Positions 23,059 to 32,477 are shown, counted from the stretch's first letter. The stretch is 64,000 bases of DNA from Acerihabitans sp047324305 (GCF_047324305.1 NZ_CP178740.1:1736001-1800000); one strand, 5' to 3'. The notes: generated by a model from the letters alone, not told the origin. Numbers and translations are program-made.

Positions 23059-25449
23059 ATGGACCGTCCTGCGCCGACCTTTCTCCGCCGTTGCGCCGTT
23101 ACCCTGTTAAGTTATTGGGCTTGCGGGTTTCCCATGGACGGCAACGCGGAAACGTTCTCTTCGCTGCCGCCGCCGCCGGGGATGGCGCCCGGGCAGGCGC
23201 AGCGTCAATATATGCTGGAGCTGGTGGTGAATGAATCCGCCGTCGGCCGGATCGTGCCGGTGGCGTTTCGCGACGGGCATTATACCGTGCCCACCGCCGA
23301 TCTGGTGCAAGCCGGGCTGCCGGCCGATCGGCTAAACGCGCAGCAAACGGATGTCACCGCCCTGCCCGGCGTAACGGCGACTTATGACCGGCCGCGGCAG
23401 CGGCTGTTGCTGGCGGTGCCGGCCAGTTGGCTGCCGGAACAATCGATAAGCCTGGAGCCGGGCGGCCGGCGCCATCCTGCACGCGTCAGCCCCGGCGCGT
23501 TGTTCAACTATGATATTTATGGCAGTCGCATCAGCGGCGACGTGCGCTTAGCCGTATGGCATGAATTGCGTACCTTTGGCGATGCCGGCCACTTTTCCAT
23601 TGACGGCGTGGCGCAGCGCCAGATAACCGGCGCGCCCGGCGGCGGCGGCTATATGCGCTACGATACCTATTGGGCCAGCCAGAACGAGGAGCATGCCCTG
23701 CGCTGGGCGGCGGGCGATGTGATCACCGACGCGTTATCGTGGAGCAGCAGCGTGCGTATCGGCGGCATCCAGCTCGCACGTGATTTTTCGGTACGCCCGG
23801 ATATCGTGACCTATCCTCTGCCTTCGTTCGCGGGACAGGCGGCGGTGCCCACCACCGTCGATATGTTTATCAACGGTTATAAAACCAGCAGCAACAACCT
23901 CCAGCCAGGTCCTTACTCGCTCAACAATATGCCTTTTATCAACGGCGCCGGCGAGGCGGTTATCGTCACCACGGACGCGGTAGGCCGCCAGGTGATCACT
24001 ACCCTGCCGTTCTATGTGTCCAGTACCCTGCTCAAACCCGGCTTATCCGATTATTCCGTGGGCGCCGGCGCGCTGCGCCGCGCGTATGGCGTAAAAAACG
24101 CCGATTACGGCCCGCCGGTGGCCAGCGGTTCCTACCGCCGGGGAACAACGGACTGGTTGACGCTGGAAAGCCATGCCGAGGGCGCGCAAAACCTGGCCCT
24201 GGCCGGCGCGGGCAGCCTGTTGCGGGTGGGACGCGCGGGAGTGATCAACGGCTCCTGGACCCGCAGCCGTTTTGGCGGATGGGCCGGAGAACAATATGGC
24301 TGCGGTTATCAATACAGTAACCGGGTCGCCAGCATCGGCACGCAGCATACCTGGCGCAGCAGTCACTTTGCCCATCTGGCGCTCTATGATGCCGGCGCCC
24401 GTCATCGGCCGCGCACCGCCTCGACGTTAAGCCGGGCCAGCGCGCAATATAACGCCGGCGTCACGCTGCATCGTTATGGCAGCCTCGGCGCGGCAATGAT
24501 CGATATCCGCGGCCGGAGGGGCGATCGTACCCGCTTATGGAATCTGTCATGGAGCAGGAATCTGTGGGGCGACGCCAGCCTGTTTGCGACCGCGGGTTTC
24601 GATCGGCAACAGCGGGACTATTCCGGCGCCCTCTCGTTGATCATGCCCTTTGGCGGCCTGGCCAGCGCCAGCGTCGGCCTGGAGCGCGACAGGCCCGGCG
24701 GCGACGCCCAGCGCCTGACGGTGTCCCGCGCCATGCCCTCAGACGGCGGTTTCAGCTGGGACGCCTCCTATGCCCGCCAGCAAAGAGACAAAGATTATCG
24801 CCAGGCCACGCTCGACTGGCGTAACCGTTATGTCGACGCCTCCGGCGGCTTTTACGGCGTCAGCGGCAGCGACGTGCAATGGGCGGATATCAGCGGCGCG
24901 CTGGTGACGATGGATGGGCGGCTGCTGGCGGCAAACCAGTTAAATAATGCGTTTGTGCTGATAAAAACCGGGCAGCCGCAAGTGCTGGTACGTTATGAAA
25001 ACCAGCCGGCGGGCGTGACCGACCAAGCGGGCTACCTGCTGATTCCCAATGTTATCGCCTACTACCCGGCTAAATACGGCATCGATATCTTAAATATCCC
25101 CGCTGATTTGACGGCGCCCGCTATCGAGCAACGTTTCTCGGTGCCCCGCCAGAGCGGCTATCTGCTCCATTTCCCTATCGAGCCGCTGCGCGCGGCCAGC
25201 ATCATCCTGCATGACGGCCAGGGCCGGCCGCTGCCCGTAGGCACCCGGGTCGTGCGCGACGGGCGGCCCGATGATTATGTGGGCTGGGAAGGCCTTACCT
25301 GGCTGGAAAACCTGGCAACCGACAACCGGCTGCGCGCCGTCACTCCGGACGGACGGCGCTGCGCCGCCCGCCTGACGCTGCCGGACGGCAGGCCCCGGGC
25401 TTTACATACCTACGGGCCGTTGCCATGCCCGCTGTCCGCGACACCTTAA
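23059..25449 (+). CDS. Outer-membrane usher (CsuD-like)
   Basis: A 796-residue usher that secretes and polymerises the pilus. It has an N-terminal PapC-N domain (about 45-180: YMLELVVNESAVGRIVPVAF), a central beta-barrel with plug (about 190-640; FINGYKTSSNNLQPGPYSLN precedes the plug), and a short C-terminal domain ending in GPLPCPLSATP. It starts four bases after the chaperone stop and ends eight bases before the tip gene. The length and subunit partners place it in the archaic usher family. Confidence 0.9.
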   Translation: MDRPAPTFLRRCAVTLLSYWACGFPMDGNAETFSSLPPPPGMAPGQAQRQYMLELVVNESAVGRIVPVAFRDGHYTVPTADLVQAGLPADRLNAQQTDVTALPGVTATYDRPRQRLLLAVPASWLPEQSISLEPGGRRHPARVSPGALFNYDIYGSRISGDVRLAVWHELRTFGDAGHFSIDGVAQRQITGAPGGGGYMRYDTYWASQNEEHALRWAAGDVITDALSWSSSVRIGGIQLARDFSVRPDIVTYPLPSFAGQAAVPTTVDMFINGYKTSSNNLQPGPYSLNNMPFINGAGEAVIVTTDAVGRQVITTLPFYVSSTLLKPGLSDYSVGAGALRRAYGVKNADYGPPVASGSYRRGTTDWLTLESHAEGAQNLALAGAGSLLRVGRAGVINGSWTRSRFGGWAGEQYGCGYQYSNRVASIGTQHTWRSSHFAHLALYDAGARHRPRTASTLSRASAQYNAGVTLHRYGSLGAAMIDIRGRRGDRTRLWNLSWSRNLWGDASLFATAGFDRQQRDYSGALSLIMPFGGLASASVGLERDRPGGDAQRLTVSRAMPSDGGFSWDASYARQQRDKDYRQATLDWRNRYVDASGGFYGVSGSDVQWADISGALVTMDGRLLAANQLNNAFVLIKTGQPQVLVRYENQPAGVTDQAGYLLIPNVIAYYPAKYGIDILNIPADLTAPAIEQRFSVPRQSGYLLHFPIEPLRAASIILHDGQGRPLPVGTRVVRDGRPDDYVGWEGLTWLENLATDNRLRAVTPDGRRCAARLTLPDGRPRALHTYGPLPCPLSATP

Positions 25450-25456
25450 GGAACGC

Positions 25457-26437
25457 TTGATGAAAACCCTTTCCCCGGGATTGCTGTTGCTCGCATTATT
25501 ATGCCAGTCCGCCCTTGCCGCCTGCGCCTTGCCCGGCCGTACCGTCGCCTTTGGCAAGGCAAGCTCTTTCAGCATTAACAGCACCGTCAGCACGTCCAGC
25601 AACAGTATCGAGGTTAACTGCGGCGCCGGCAGCACGCTTGCCCTGCTGAGCACCGACCATATTGATCTGCAGCTCTATTCCGCCAATGCCACCAGCAGCG
25701 GACAGGCGGCGCTGAAAGCCATCGACGGCGGCGATGTTATCCCCATCCAGGTATGCACCGCCGCCAACTGCGCCACGCAACTGGCGCTTAACGGCGCCCC
25801 GGTGAGATACCATTCCGCCGAGCTGGTAAACCTGGTCGGGCTGATGGGGGGGTCGAACTTCAGTATCCCGCTGTATTTGCACACCATGACGGGCCAGAAC
25901 GTGGCGGCGGGAACCTATACCGTCACCCTGAATATCCTGGTGAACTACGCTATCTGCACCGGCATAGGCGCGCTGGGACAATGTATGCCGGGCAGCAGCC
26001 AGATGGGTTCCGCCATGGTGCCGCTGACGGTTAACCTGGTCATCACCAACGACTGCGTCGCTATTACCGCCCCCGACATCAGCTTTGGCGCCGCGCCGCT
26101 GGTGAGCGGTTTTAATCCGGTATCGCAGACGATCGGCATCGTCTGTACCAAAGGCAGCACGTATACGGTGGGGATGAATAACGGCAATCATGCGGTCGGC
26201 AACGTCAGGCACATGGCCAGCGGCGGCAGTCTGCTCGGCTATGAGATCTCTAAATCCAACGGCGCCGAGTCCTGGCGTGACAACGGCAATGACCGCTGGT
26301 CCAGCGCGCTATCCAATAGCGTCAGCAGCGACGGCACCCTGCGTACCTACAATTATGTCGCGCGGATTTTGCCAAACCAGCCTACGCCGCCGCCGGGCAA
26401 TTATACCGATAATGTGGTTATCGATCTGTCGTTCTAG
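25457..26437 (+). CDS. Two-domain tip adhesin, spore-coat-U type (CsuE-like)
   Basis: A 326-residue secreted protein with a signal peptide (LLLLALLCQSALA) and two spore-coat-U domains (about 20-165 and 180-326); the first contains VNCGAGSTLALLSTDHIDLQ and the second IVCTKGSTYTVGMNNGNHAV. The two-domain build is that of CsuE, the fingertip adhesin of archaic pili; its first domain would bind surfaces. Last gene of the operon. Confidence 0.87.
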   Translation: MMKTLSPGLLLLALLCQSALAACALPGRTVAFGKASSFSINSTVSTSSNSIEVNCGAGSTLALLSTDHIDLQLYSANATSSGQAALKAIDGGDVIPIQVCTAANCATQLALNGAPVRYHSAELVNLVGLMGGSNFSIPLYLHTMTGQNVAAGTYTVTLNILVNYAICTGIGALGQCMPGSSQMGSAMVPLTVNLVITNDCVAITAPDISFGAAPLVSGFNPVSQTIGIVCTKGSTYTVGMNNGNHAVGNVRHMASGGSLLGYEISKSNGAESWRDNGNDRWSSALSNSVSSDGTLRTYNYVARILPNQPTPPPGNYTDNVVIDLSF

Positions 26438-26572
26438 GCCGTGCGGCAGGCGTTAAACAATAAAGAGTGGAAAGGGCTTAATTTCACGAATATCGCTATT
26501 ATCAATAACCAATCCATTGACGTTTTTTATAGAGTGGATTTTTGCGGCACCCTGGGCGGGCGTTAGCGGACG

Positions 26573-26857
26573 CTACGCCAGAGGCGTGGGTTTTGGCACC
26601 GACTTCCTGATCAATTCATCCGTTTCGAACGCTGGAATAGCCTCGCCGGAAAAGGCGACGGCATACCTTTGTCCCCCTGAACTGATATGCACAACAGTAT
26701 CGTAGCTTTTACCAGAGGTTTCTTTTCTCCGCTTTGTCCTGCGAGACATCAGCTGAAGCGTTGTTTTTGGCATGACCAGAATACGTCCAAGCCTGAATTC
26801 ATCATGATAAATAGACGTTTTCCTGTCATTTTCAATCAAAAAGAAATCAACTTTCAT
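26573..26857 (-). CDS. Hypothetical 94-residue protein
   Basis: An open frame starting MKVDFFLIENDRKTSIYHDE and ending VPKPTPLA, preceded by GGGGA eight bases before the ATG. It is basic in the middle (MSRRTKRRKETSGK), with no membrane segment or signal peptide. It lies alone, convergent with the pilus operon. I do not recognise it; a degraded or spurious frame is possible. Confidence 0.35.
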   Translation of the reverse strand: MKVDFFLIENDRKTSIYHDEFRLGRILVMPKTTLQLMSRRTKRRKETSGKSYDTVVHISSGGQRYAVAFSGEAIPAFETDELIRKSVPKPTPLA

Positions 26858-27484
26858 ATCATCCCCGCATCGCTTGTTATATCGTTTAAAAATGCCCCCA
26901 GGGCCTGACTTTATTATACGAATTCATCGTCTCCCTAAAATAGCATCCAATGCCGACAGCAAAACAATATCCAGACTAATTTATAACATGCGCCGTCAAG
27001 CCGGCAGATACAAGCTTTTTTAACATTTATTTGACATATCCAGGCAATACCAATGCTAATTTCCTGTTGTAAAGGTAAATTTATTCAAAGAGTTGTTCAG
27101 CAATTCATCAGAAATGCTTAAGAAAAAATGCAGCTTTGCCACTTAAGATAATGCGTTAGCGACAAGAGAATTTACGGGCATGATTTATCGATGCCAATTG
27201 ATTGCCTTTTATAGAAGCGTATTTTAGCCCGCCGCGTGCTTTTTATATTTTCACCCGCAGATAAACATATAATCTCAAATGTCAGTCAGGTAAATTTTTA
27301 TAATTAATATATTTTGTAAAACGAATGATGGATTTGCTTATCCCCACCCGGGCCTCAAATCCTTGCCGGCCGTCGTGCCGCGGTTATTTTTACACAGGAA
27401 ATCACCTGTTCCCGATAATATCGGCTGGCGGGGCTGAAGTGTTTTTCCCAAAACGGGCGCGCTGGTCAGGGACGAGGTTTGCTG
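26858..27484. other. AT-rich noncoding interval at the right edge of the accessory block
   Basis: About 630 AT-rich bases between the hypothetical gene and the proK terminator. No gene, tRNA fragment or obvious direct repeat was seen. It probably contains the right boundary of the inserted block. Confidence 0.5.
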
Positions 27485-27521
27485 CAAAAAAAAAAGCACG
27501 TCCTAAGACGTGCTTTTTTTC
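27485..27521 (-). terminator. proK terminator
   Basis: A long A-run, AGCACGTC, a four-base loop, GACGTGCT and a T-run form a strong intrinsic terminator in both directions. It lies about 40 bases downstream of the tRNA-Pro gene in the direction of tRNA transcription. Confidence 0.9.
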
Positions 27522-27561
27522 TGCCTTGTCTGGACTGCTGGAGACAAGACCTTGAAGAGGT

Positions 27562-27638
27562 TGGTCGGTGAGAGAGGATTTGAACCTCCGACCCATACGT
27601 CCCGAACGTATTGCGCTACCAGGCTGCGCCACTCACCG
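27562..27638 (-). tRNA. proK: tRNA-Pro(CGG)
   Basis: A 77-base tRNA with encoded 3' CCA. The anticodon loop reads TTCGGGA (anticodon CGG), the T-loop GTTCAAATC, and the acceptor stem CGGTGAG pairs with CTCACCG. It closely resembles E. coli proK, which in that species lies between dppA and eptB; here eptB is still adjacent but dppA is 24 kb away. Confidence 0.96.
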
Positions 27639-27738
27639 AATGCGGGCGCATCTTACTGCGGCCGTCTTTTTGCGTCAATCCCTTTTTCAAGAAATACTGC
27701 CGACTGTTTACAAAAGCGCCGCCGGCGGTACCTGTCGC

Positions 27739-29430
27739 TTACAGGGCCATCCCCTTGGCCGCAGGCTTGGCGCACCAGTTGTTCCGCGGGTTGATGCCGC
27801 CGTTCGGCGACGTATAGCCCAGGCAGCCGAGAATGGTATCAAACAGCTCTTCATGGCGATGGGTGGCGCCGATACGCTGCTGGGCCTGCAGGCGGTCGAA
27901 CGCCTCCCGATGGGGCTGGTCGGCCAGGAACGCATCCGACGCCCAGACCATCATCGGTACGCGGAACTGTTCCGGCGGCGCCATATCGCGCGGCGTGCCG
28001 TGTAAATGGTAGTTTTCATCAATGGACTCGCCATGGTCGGAGGCGTAGAACACCAGGGCTTTTTTATTGCGCATCCTGTCGATGACGCTTGCGATAAAAC
28101 TATCGGTATACAACACGCTGTTATCGAAGGCATTGATAAGCTGCGCTTTGGAGCAGGCATGATCCACGCCCATGCATTCAGGCTGGTAGCGGGCAAAATC
28201 CCGCGGATAACGCTGCGAATAGAGGTAATGCGAGCCTTTGGTATGCAACACCATCAGGTGCTTGCCTTTGGGGTAGCGTTTAAGCGATTCGCTCATCTCA
28301 TCCACCAGCAGCATATCATCCACGGATTTGCCGTCGTTGCGTTTTTCCGCGGCGATCATCTCGCGAAACGAGAAGTTATTGGCATAGGTATTTTTATAAA
28401 ACCACACCTCGCTCTGCATGGCGAACAGCTCCGAGGTAAAGCCGAGCGAACGCATTACCGCAAAGATATTCTGCTCTTTTAACGTCCGCTGCTGGTTATC
28501 CGCTGTCCCGCCCTCGCGCACGAACATGCAGCGCAGGGAGAGTTTGGTGGAGGTATCGCAGGATTGCCCGCGAAACGCCACCAGGTTTTTCTCGCGGGAT
28601 AATTTGGGCGTGGTATCGCGGTGATAGCCCAGCAGCCCCATATGGTCCCAGCGGGTGGTTTCGCCGATGATAAAAACCACATAGGTATCATCGATACCGG
28701 CCGGAGTCACATAGGTAAACTGCTTGGCGGGATCGAACAGCGTGTCATTGTCCTGGTTTTCGTCGAAATGGGTGTAGGCGAACAGGCCAAGGGCCGCCAT
28801 CCAGTTAACCGGCAGGTAGGAATGCGCGATAACGCCGCCGTAGCTGGGCAGATCGATATTGGTGATTTTTTCGCGCACGTTCTGCGCCTTATCCTGATAG
28901 CGCACCGGCAGCCAGATCAGCGCCAACGTAACCAGTAGGATCAACAGAGGCTTAATGCGCTGGCCGGGGGTCTTCATCTGCTGGATCAGGGTACCGCTCA
29001 CCGAGTGTTTCCAGATCAAAAACAACGGCAAGGCGCTGACCGCCACCATCCACAGGACAAAATAAAACCCGACCACCTCTTTTGATAAATCAATATCCGT
29101 GGTCATGACAGAGGCAATAATGCCGTAGCCAATAACGACATTAAAATAGGTCATGTAATAACTGGCGGCAACCGAGATTAACAACAATACTGTAGCCACA
29201 GTACGGTAGAAATGACGCCCGCCCAGCGAAATCAGCCGCAGCAAAAAGAAGGTGGATAGCACCGTCACCATAATTTCGGTAAGGGCGATAACCATGTGGC
29301 CGACGGTGGTAACCGGATGAAGCACATCGAAACGCCGGATAAAAACCGACAGGTTAAGAAAAAAACCCACATAAACAGCGATTATTATCGATAGTTTTTG
29401 CTGCGACAGCTGTTTGACTAATTTAATCAA
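27739..29430 (-). CDS. eptB: Kdo2-lipid A phosphoethanolamine transferase EptB
   Basis: EptB adds phosphoethanolamine to the outer Kdo of lipopolysaccharide at the periplasmic face of the inner membrane, lowering envelope negative charge. The 563 residues match the E. coli length exactly. Five N-terminal membrane helices (about 1-190) precede a sulfatase-fold domain with the nucleophile Thr in IGETTRWDHMGLLGY and metal ligands in YASDHGESIDENYHLHGTP. Its position next to proK is as in E. coli. Confidence 0.95.
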   Translation of the reverse strand: MIKLVKQLSQQKLSIIIAVYVGFFLNLSVFIRRFDVLHPVTTVGHMVIALTEIMVTVLSTFFLLRLISLGGRHFYRTVATVLLLISVAASYYMTYFNVVIGYGIIASVMTTDIDLSKEVVGFYFVLWMVAVSALPLFLIWKHSVSGTLIQQMKTPGQRIKPLLILLVTLALIWLPVRYQDKAQNVREKITNIDLPSYGGVIAHSYLPVNWMAALGLFAYTHFDENQDNDTLFDPAKQFTYVTPAGIDDTYVVFIIGETTRWDHMGLLGYHRDTTPKLSREKNLVAFRGQSCDTSTKLSLRCMFVREGGTADNQQRTLKEQNIFAVMRSLGFTSELFAMQSEVWFYKNTYANNFSFREMIAAEKRNDGKSVDDMLLVDEMSESLKRYPKGKHLMVLHTKGSHYLYSQRYPRDFARYQPECMGVDHACSKAQLINAFDNSVLYTDSFIASVIDRMRNKKALVFYASDHGESIDENYHLHGTPRDMAPPEQFRVPMMVWASDAFLADQPHREAFDRLQAQQRIGATHRHEELFDTILGCLGYTSPNGGINPRNNWCAKPAAKGMAL

Positions 29431-29624
29431 GGCAATAGTCCATGATAATCAATAAATTAAGGTCTCGCTGCCGGCGATTTGGCTAGCGGATTCGCACCCG
29501 ACTTATGCCGCCATGGCTAACAACGAATGGATAAGCATACCTTTAATGTGCGAAACCATTTTGACAAATTTCATATTAAAAAGTTTTGGGTAGTAACGGT
29601 TTATCCTGCGGCGGACGCGCCGGG

Positions 29625-29660
29625 CAAAAAAAAACGCCGCAAGCAAAGGCTCGCGGCGTT
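29625..29660. terminator. Terminator between ohr and eptB
   Basis: Stem AACGCCGC (29633-29640) with GCGGCGTT (29653-29660), flanked on the left by an A-run that becomes the U-run of the ohr transcript on the minus strand. Confidence 0.85.
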
Positions 29661-29718
29661 ATCCAACCGGTTTCACCGGCAGCCGCGCTGAGCGGCGGCA
29701 CCGGTTTAACGCTGAAAA

Positions 29719-30147
29719 CTAATTAATGACGTTAAGTTTAACATCAATGTTATTGCGGGTCGCGTTGGAATACGGGCAGACCACATGCGCTTTCTGCACT
29801 AACGACTCGGCCAGGCCGCGATCCATGCCGGCTAAATGAATATCCAGCTGGGCTTCAATGGCAAAACCGGTCGGCACCGCGCCGATGCCGACCGTGCCTT
29901 CGATAAACGCGTCCGCCGGCAGCTTCACTTTCTCCTGCGCGGCGACATGTTTTAACGCACCCAGAAAGCAGGCGGAATAGCCGGCGGCGAACAGTTGCTC
30001 CGGGTTGGTGAATTCCCCGCCCGGGCCGCCCATTTCTTTCGGCACGCCCAGTTTGACATCCAGCACGCCGTCGGATGAGGTGGCCCGGCCATCGCGCCCG
30101 CCGGTGGCTTTGGCTTTTGCGCGGTACACAACTTTTTCAATAGACAT
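29719..30147 (-). CDS. ohr: Organic hydroperoxide resistance peroxiredoxin Ohr
   Basis: A 142-residue OsmC-superfamily thiol peroxidase that reduces organic and fatty-acid hydroperoxides. The two catalytic cysteines are present as C60 (AAGYSACFLGAL) and C124 (AHVVCPYSNAT), with the catalytic Arg in the loop near residue 20. The dimeric enzyme acts in the cytoplasm with a lipoylated reductant. The gene lies downstream of the ohrR repressor gene, with a perfect 12-bp palindrome upstream at 30212-30236. Confidence 0.95.
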   Translation of the reverse strand: MSIEKVVYRAKAKATGGRDGRATSSDGVLDVKLGVPKEMGGPGGEFTNPEQLFAAGYSACFLGALKHVAAQEKVKLPADAFIEGTVGIGAVPTGFAIEAQLDIHLAGMDRGLAESLVQKAHVVCPYSNATRNNIDVKLNVIN

Positions 30148-30211
30148 GGTTCTTTCCCTCTTACGTTGTTGGATGATGCCTTCGCCGGACCGAGTGCCGG
30201 ACGAAGATATA

Positions 30212-30236
30212 TTGCAAGCGATTAAATCGCTTGCAA
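30212..30236. promoter_or_regulatory. OhrR operator of ohr
   Basis: TTGCAAGCGATT and AATCGCTTGCAA form a perfect 12-bp inverted repeat around a single A, 65 bases upstream of the ohr start. Known OhrR operators are AT-rich palindromes of the TTGCAATC type in the same position. Confidence 0.85.
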
Positions 30237-30307
30237 CTTAAAAGCAGGGGCTTTATTCAGTATAGCCCATAGCGGTAGCCTGGTCGCCGCTCAGGCCCCC
30301 AGGGCGG

Positions 30308-30769
30308 TTACCACTGCGCCAGCTGGGCGCGAAGGGTTTGCAACTGCCGTTTTAAGTCGTTGAGCTTTTCTTCACTGCAGGCCGTGGCGCACAGGATATC
30401 GTCCGGCACCGTGCGCGCGGTTTCCCGTAATGCCCGGCCCTTGTCGGTCAGACGGATAATCACCTGGCGTTCGTCCGCCGCGGAGCGAAAGCGTCCGAGC
30501 AGGCCGGCGGTTTCCAGGCGCTTGAGCAGCGGGGTCAGCGTGGCGGAATCGAGATACAGCCGTTCGCCGATATCCGATACCATCACCTCGTCACGCTCCC
30601 ACAGTACCAGCATAACCAGATATTGCGGGTAAGTGAGATCCAGCTTGACCAATAATTTGCGGTAGACCTTGTTCAAGGCCAGGTTCGCCGAGTACAGGGC
30701 AAAGCAGAACTGCTGGTCAAGGGCTAAAGGCGTAGCCGTCGCTTTTGGGTCATCATGTTTCGTTTTCAT
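30308..30769 (-). CDS. ohrR: MarR-family organic peroxide sensor OhrR
   Basis: A 153-residue winged-helix repressor of ohr. The reactive Cys of the family is present as C22 (ALDQQFCFALYSANLALNK); two more Cys occur near the C-terminus (ILCATACSEE). The wing and recognition helix are LYLDSATLTPLLKRLETAGL. Peroxide oxidation of C22 would release DNA. A related half-palindrome lies upstream of its own gene, suggesting autoregulation. Confidence 0.93.
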   Translation of the reverse strand: MKTKHDDPKATATPLALDQQFCFALYSANLALNKVYRKLLVKLDLTYPQYLVMLVLWERDEVMVSDIGERLYLDSATLTPLLKRLETAGLLGRFRSAADERQVIIRLTDKGRALRETARTVPDDILCATACSEEKLNDLKRQLQTLRAQLAQW

Positions 30770-30789
30770 GGTGTTATTATAAATAGCGC

Positions 30790-30802
30790 GCGATAGAATC
30801 GC
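30790..30802. promoter_or_regulatory. Probable OhrR autoregulatory site
   Basis: GCGAT-AGA-ATCGC, followed by AAG, resembles the core of the ohr operator and lies about 20 bases upstream of the ohrR start. Weaker than the ohr site. Confidence 0.5.
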
Positions 30803-30964
30803 AAGTTATTTTTTTGCTCACCTTCCCCCGTCTGGACTGGCGGCGCGGAAAACATACCGTGCGTTTTTGCTACACTTTTTATCGGTAAGTCGTTACCGTA
30901 ACTTTTCACATCGATGATATCATTAGCAAACTTGCTATTAATCCTTACCTACTGCGTGTGACCC

Positions 30965-32161
30965 ATGGAAGCCTGGAAGATCAATATCTTTTCCGTTTGG
31001 TTAGGCTGTTTTTTCACCGGCCTGGCCATGAGCCAAATCCTGCCTTTTTTGCCGCTGTACGTTGAGCAACTTGGCGTGCGATCCCATGAGGCGCTCAGCA
31101 TCTGGTCGGGATTGGTATTCAGCGCGACGTTCCTGGTTTCCGCGGTAGTGGCGCCGCTGTGGGGCAGCCTGGCGGACCGGCGGGGGCGCAAGCTGATGCT
31201 GTTGCGCGCGTCGCTTGGCATGGCGGTGGTGATTGCGCTGCAGGGTTTTGCCAGTAATGTCTATCAGTTATTCCTGCTGCGGGCGCTGATGGGCCTGACA
31301 TCAGGTTATATTCCCAACGCCATGGCGCTGGTGGCATCGCAGGTGCCGCGCGAGAAAAGCGGTTGGGCGCTCGGCACCCTTTCCACCGGCCAGGTGGCCG
31401 GCGTGATTGTCGGCCCGCTGCTCGGCGGCTTTATGGCCGATCACCTGGGTCTGCGGGTGGTATTCCTGGTGACGTCGGCACTGATGTTTACCAGCTTTCT
31501 GGTGACGCTGTTCTTGATTAAAGAGAAAACGGTTAACATCAAAAAAGCCGATCAGCTCAAGGGCCGGGCAATCTTTCATTCATTGCCCTATCCAGGCCTG
31601 ATTTTCAGCCTGTTTATTACCACCATGATGATCCAGCTGACCAACAGCTCGATAAGCCCTATTCTGACTTTGTTTATCAAAGATATCTACAACGATACCG
31701 GCAATCTGGCGTTTATCAGCGGCGTGATCGCCGCCGTGCCGGGCGTGTCGGCGCTGCTGGCCGCGCCGCGCCTGGGCCAGTTGGGCGACCGCATCGGCAC
31801 CTCGCGTATCTTGATGGCGGCGATGATGGCAAGCATAGCGCTGTTTTGTTGCATGGCCCTGGTGAAGACGCCCTTGCAGTTGGGCGTGCTGCGCTTCTTG
31901 CTCGGATTCACCGACGGCGCGCTGATGCCCGCCGTCCAGACGCTGCTGGTAAAATATTCCAGCGATAAAGTCACCGGCCGTATCTTCGGTTATAACCAGT
32001 CGTTTATGTATATGGGGAATGTGGTAGGGCCGCTCATCGGCTCCAGCGTCTCGGCGGTACTGGGCTTTCGCTGGGTGTTTTTATTCACGGCCTTGATGGT
32101 GCTGATCAATACGGTGCAGCTCTGGTCGGGCTTTCGCAAGATCCCCGCCAGGAACAGTTAA
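30965..32161 (+). CDS. mdtG: MFS multidrug efflux transporter MdtG
   Basis: A 398-residue 12-helix drug:proton antiporter. It starts MEAWKINIFSVWLGCFFTGL and contains the MFS loop motif GSLADRRGRKLML after helix 2 and the antiporter motif C region (GQVAGVIVGPLLGGFMAD). In E. coli MdtG exports fosfomycin and deoxycholate and is controlled by SoxS/MarA. Its stop codon overlaps a small convergent gene. The assignment rests on close resemblance to the enterobacterial protein. Confidence 0.85.
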   Translation: MEAWKINIFSVWLGCFFTGLAMSQILPFLPLYVEQLGVRSHEALSIWSGLVFSATFLVSAVVAPLWGSLADRRGRKLMLLRASLGMAVVIALQGFASNVYQLFLLRALMGLTSGYIPNAMALVASQVPREKSGWALGTLSTGQVAGVIVGPLLGGFMADHLGLRVVFLVTSALMFTSFLVTLFLIKEKTVNIKKADQLKGRAIFHSLPYPGLIFSLFITTMMIQLTNSSISPILTLFIKDIYNDTGNLAFISGVIAAVPGVSALLAAPRLGQLGDRIGTSRILMAAMMASIALFCCMALVKTPLQLGVLRFLLGFTDGALMPAVQTLLVKYSSDKVTGRIFGYNQSFMYMGNVVGPLIGSSVSAVLGFRWVFLFTALMVLINTVQLWSGFRKIPARNS

Positions 32162-32250
32162 ATCCAGGGATAACGGCCGCCCATTTGCACCACCATGATA
32201 CCGGCGCAGATTGCCACAAAGAATAAAAATACCAGCAGAATTCGGGTCAT
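32158..32250 (-). CDS. Small single-helix membrane protein (30 residues)
   Basis: A short gene with a strong AAGGAG ribosome-binding site eight bases before ATG 32250. The product starts MTRILLVFLFFVAICAGIMV and ends GGRYPWI: one transmembrane helix with a short polar tail. Its stop overlaps the mdtG stop by four bases on the opposite strand. It is of the size class of enterobacterial stress-induced small membrane proteins. I do not recognise a named homologue. Confidence 0.6.
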   Translation of the reverse strand: MTRILLVFLFFVAICAGIMVVQMGGRYPWI

Positions 32251-32477
32251 CGCTTCGCTCCTTATCAAAATATTGCCTGTTTTTTGACCAGCCCTTTTAT
32301 ACTATAGCCGCGCCGGCCGAACCTGAAAAACATCTGTGCAAAAAAATCGTTCGCCATCCCTTGCCCATGCCGGCAGACATGCAAACAAGTGGGAGCGATG
32401 GACGCATGTCCGCCACTCCCGCAAGCCGGGTTTTGCCATCAGACCCGTCTTAGCCCAAGCACAACATGCCCGGGATG

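Noticed and set aside
27562..27638. proK as a current phage or ICE attachment site
   Set aside because: No integrase, and no copy of the tRNA 3' end near 3300-4200.
27325..28005. Plus-strand frames over the proK region
   Set aside because: They run through the tRNA, its terminator and the antisense of eptB.
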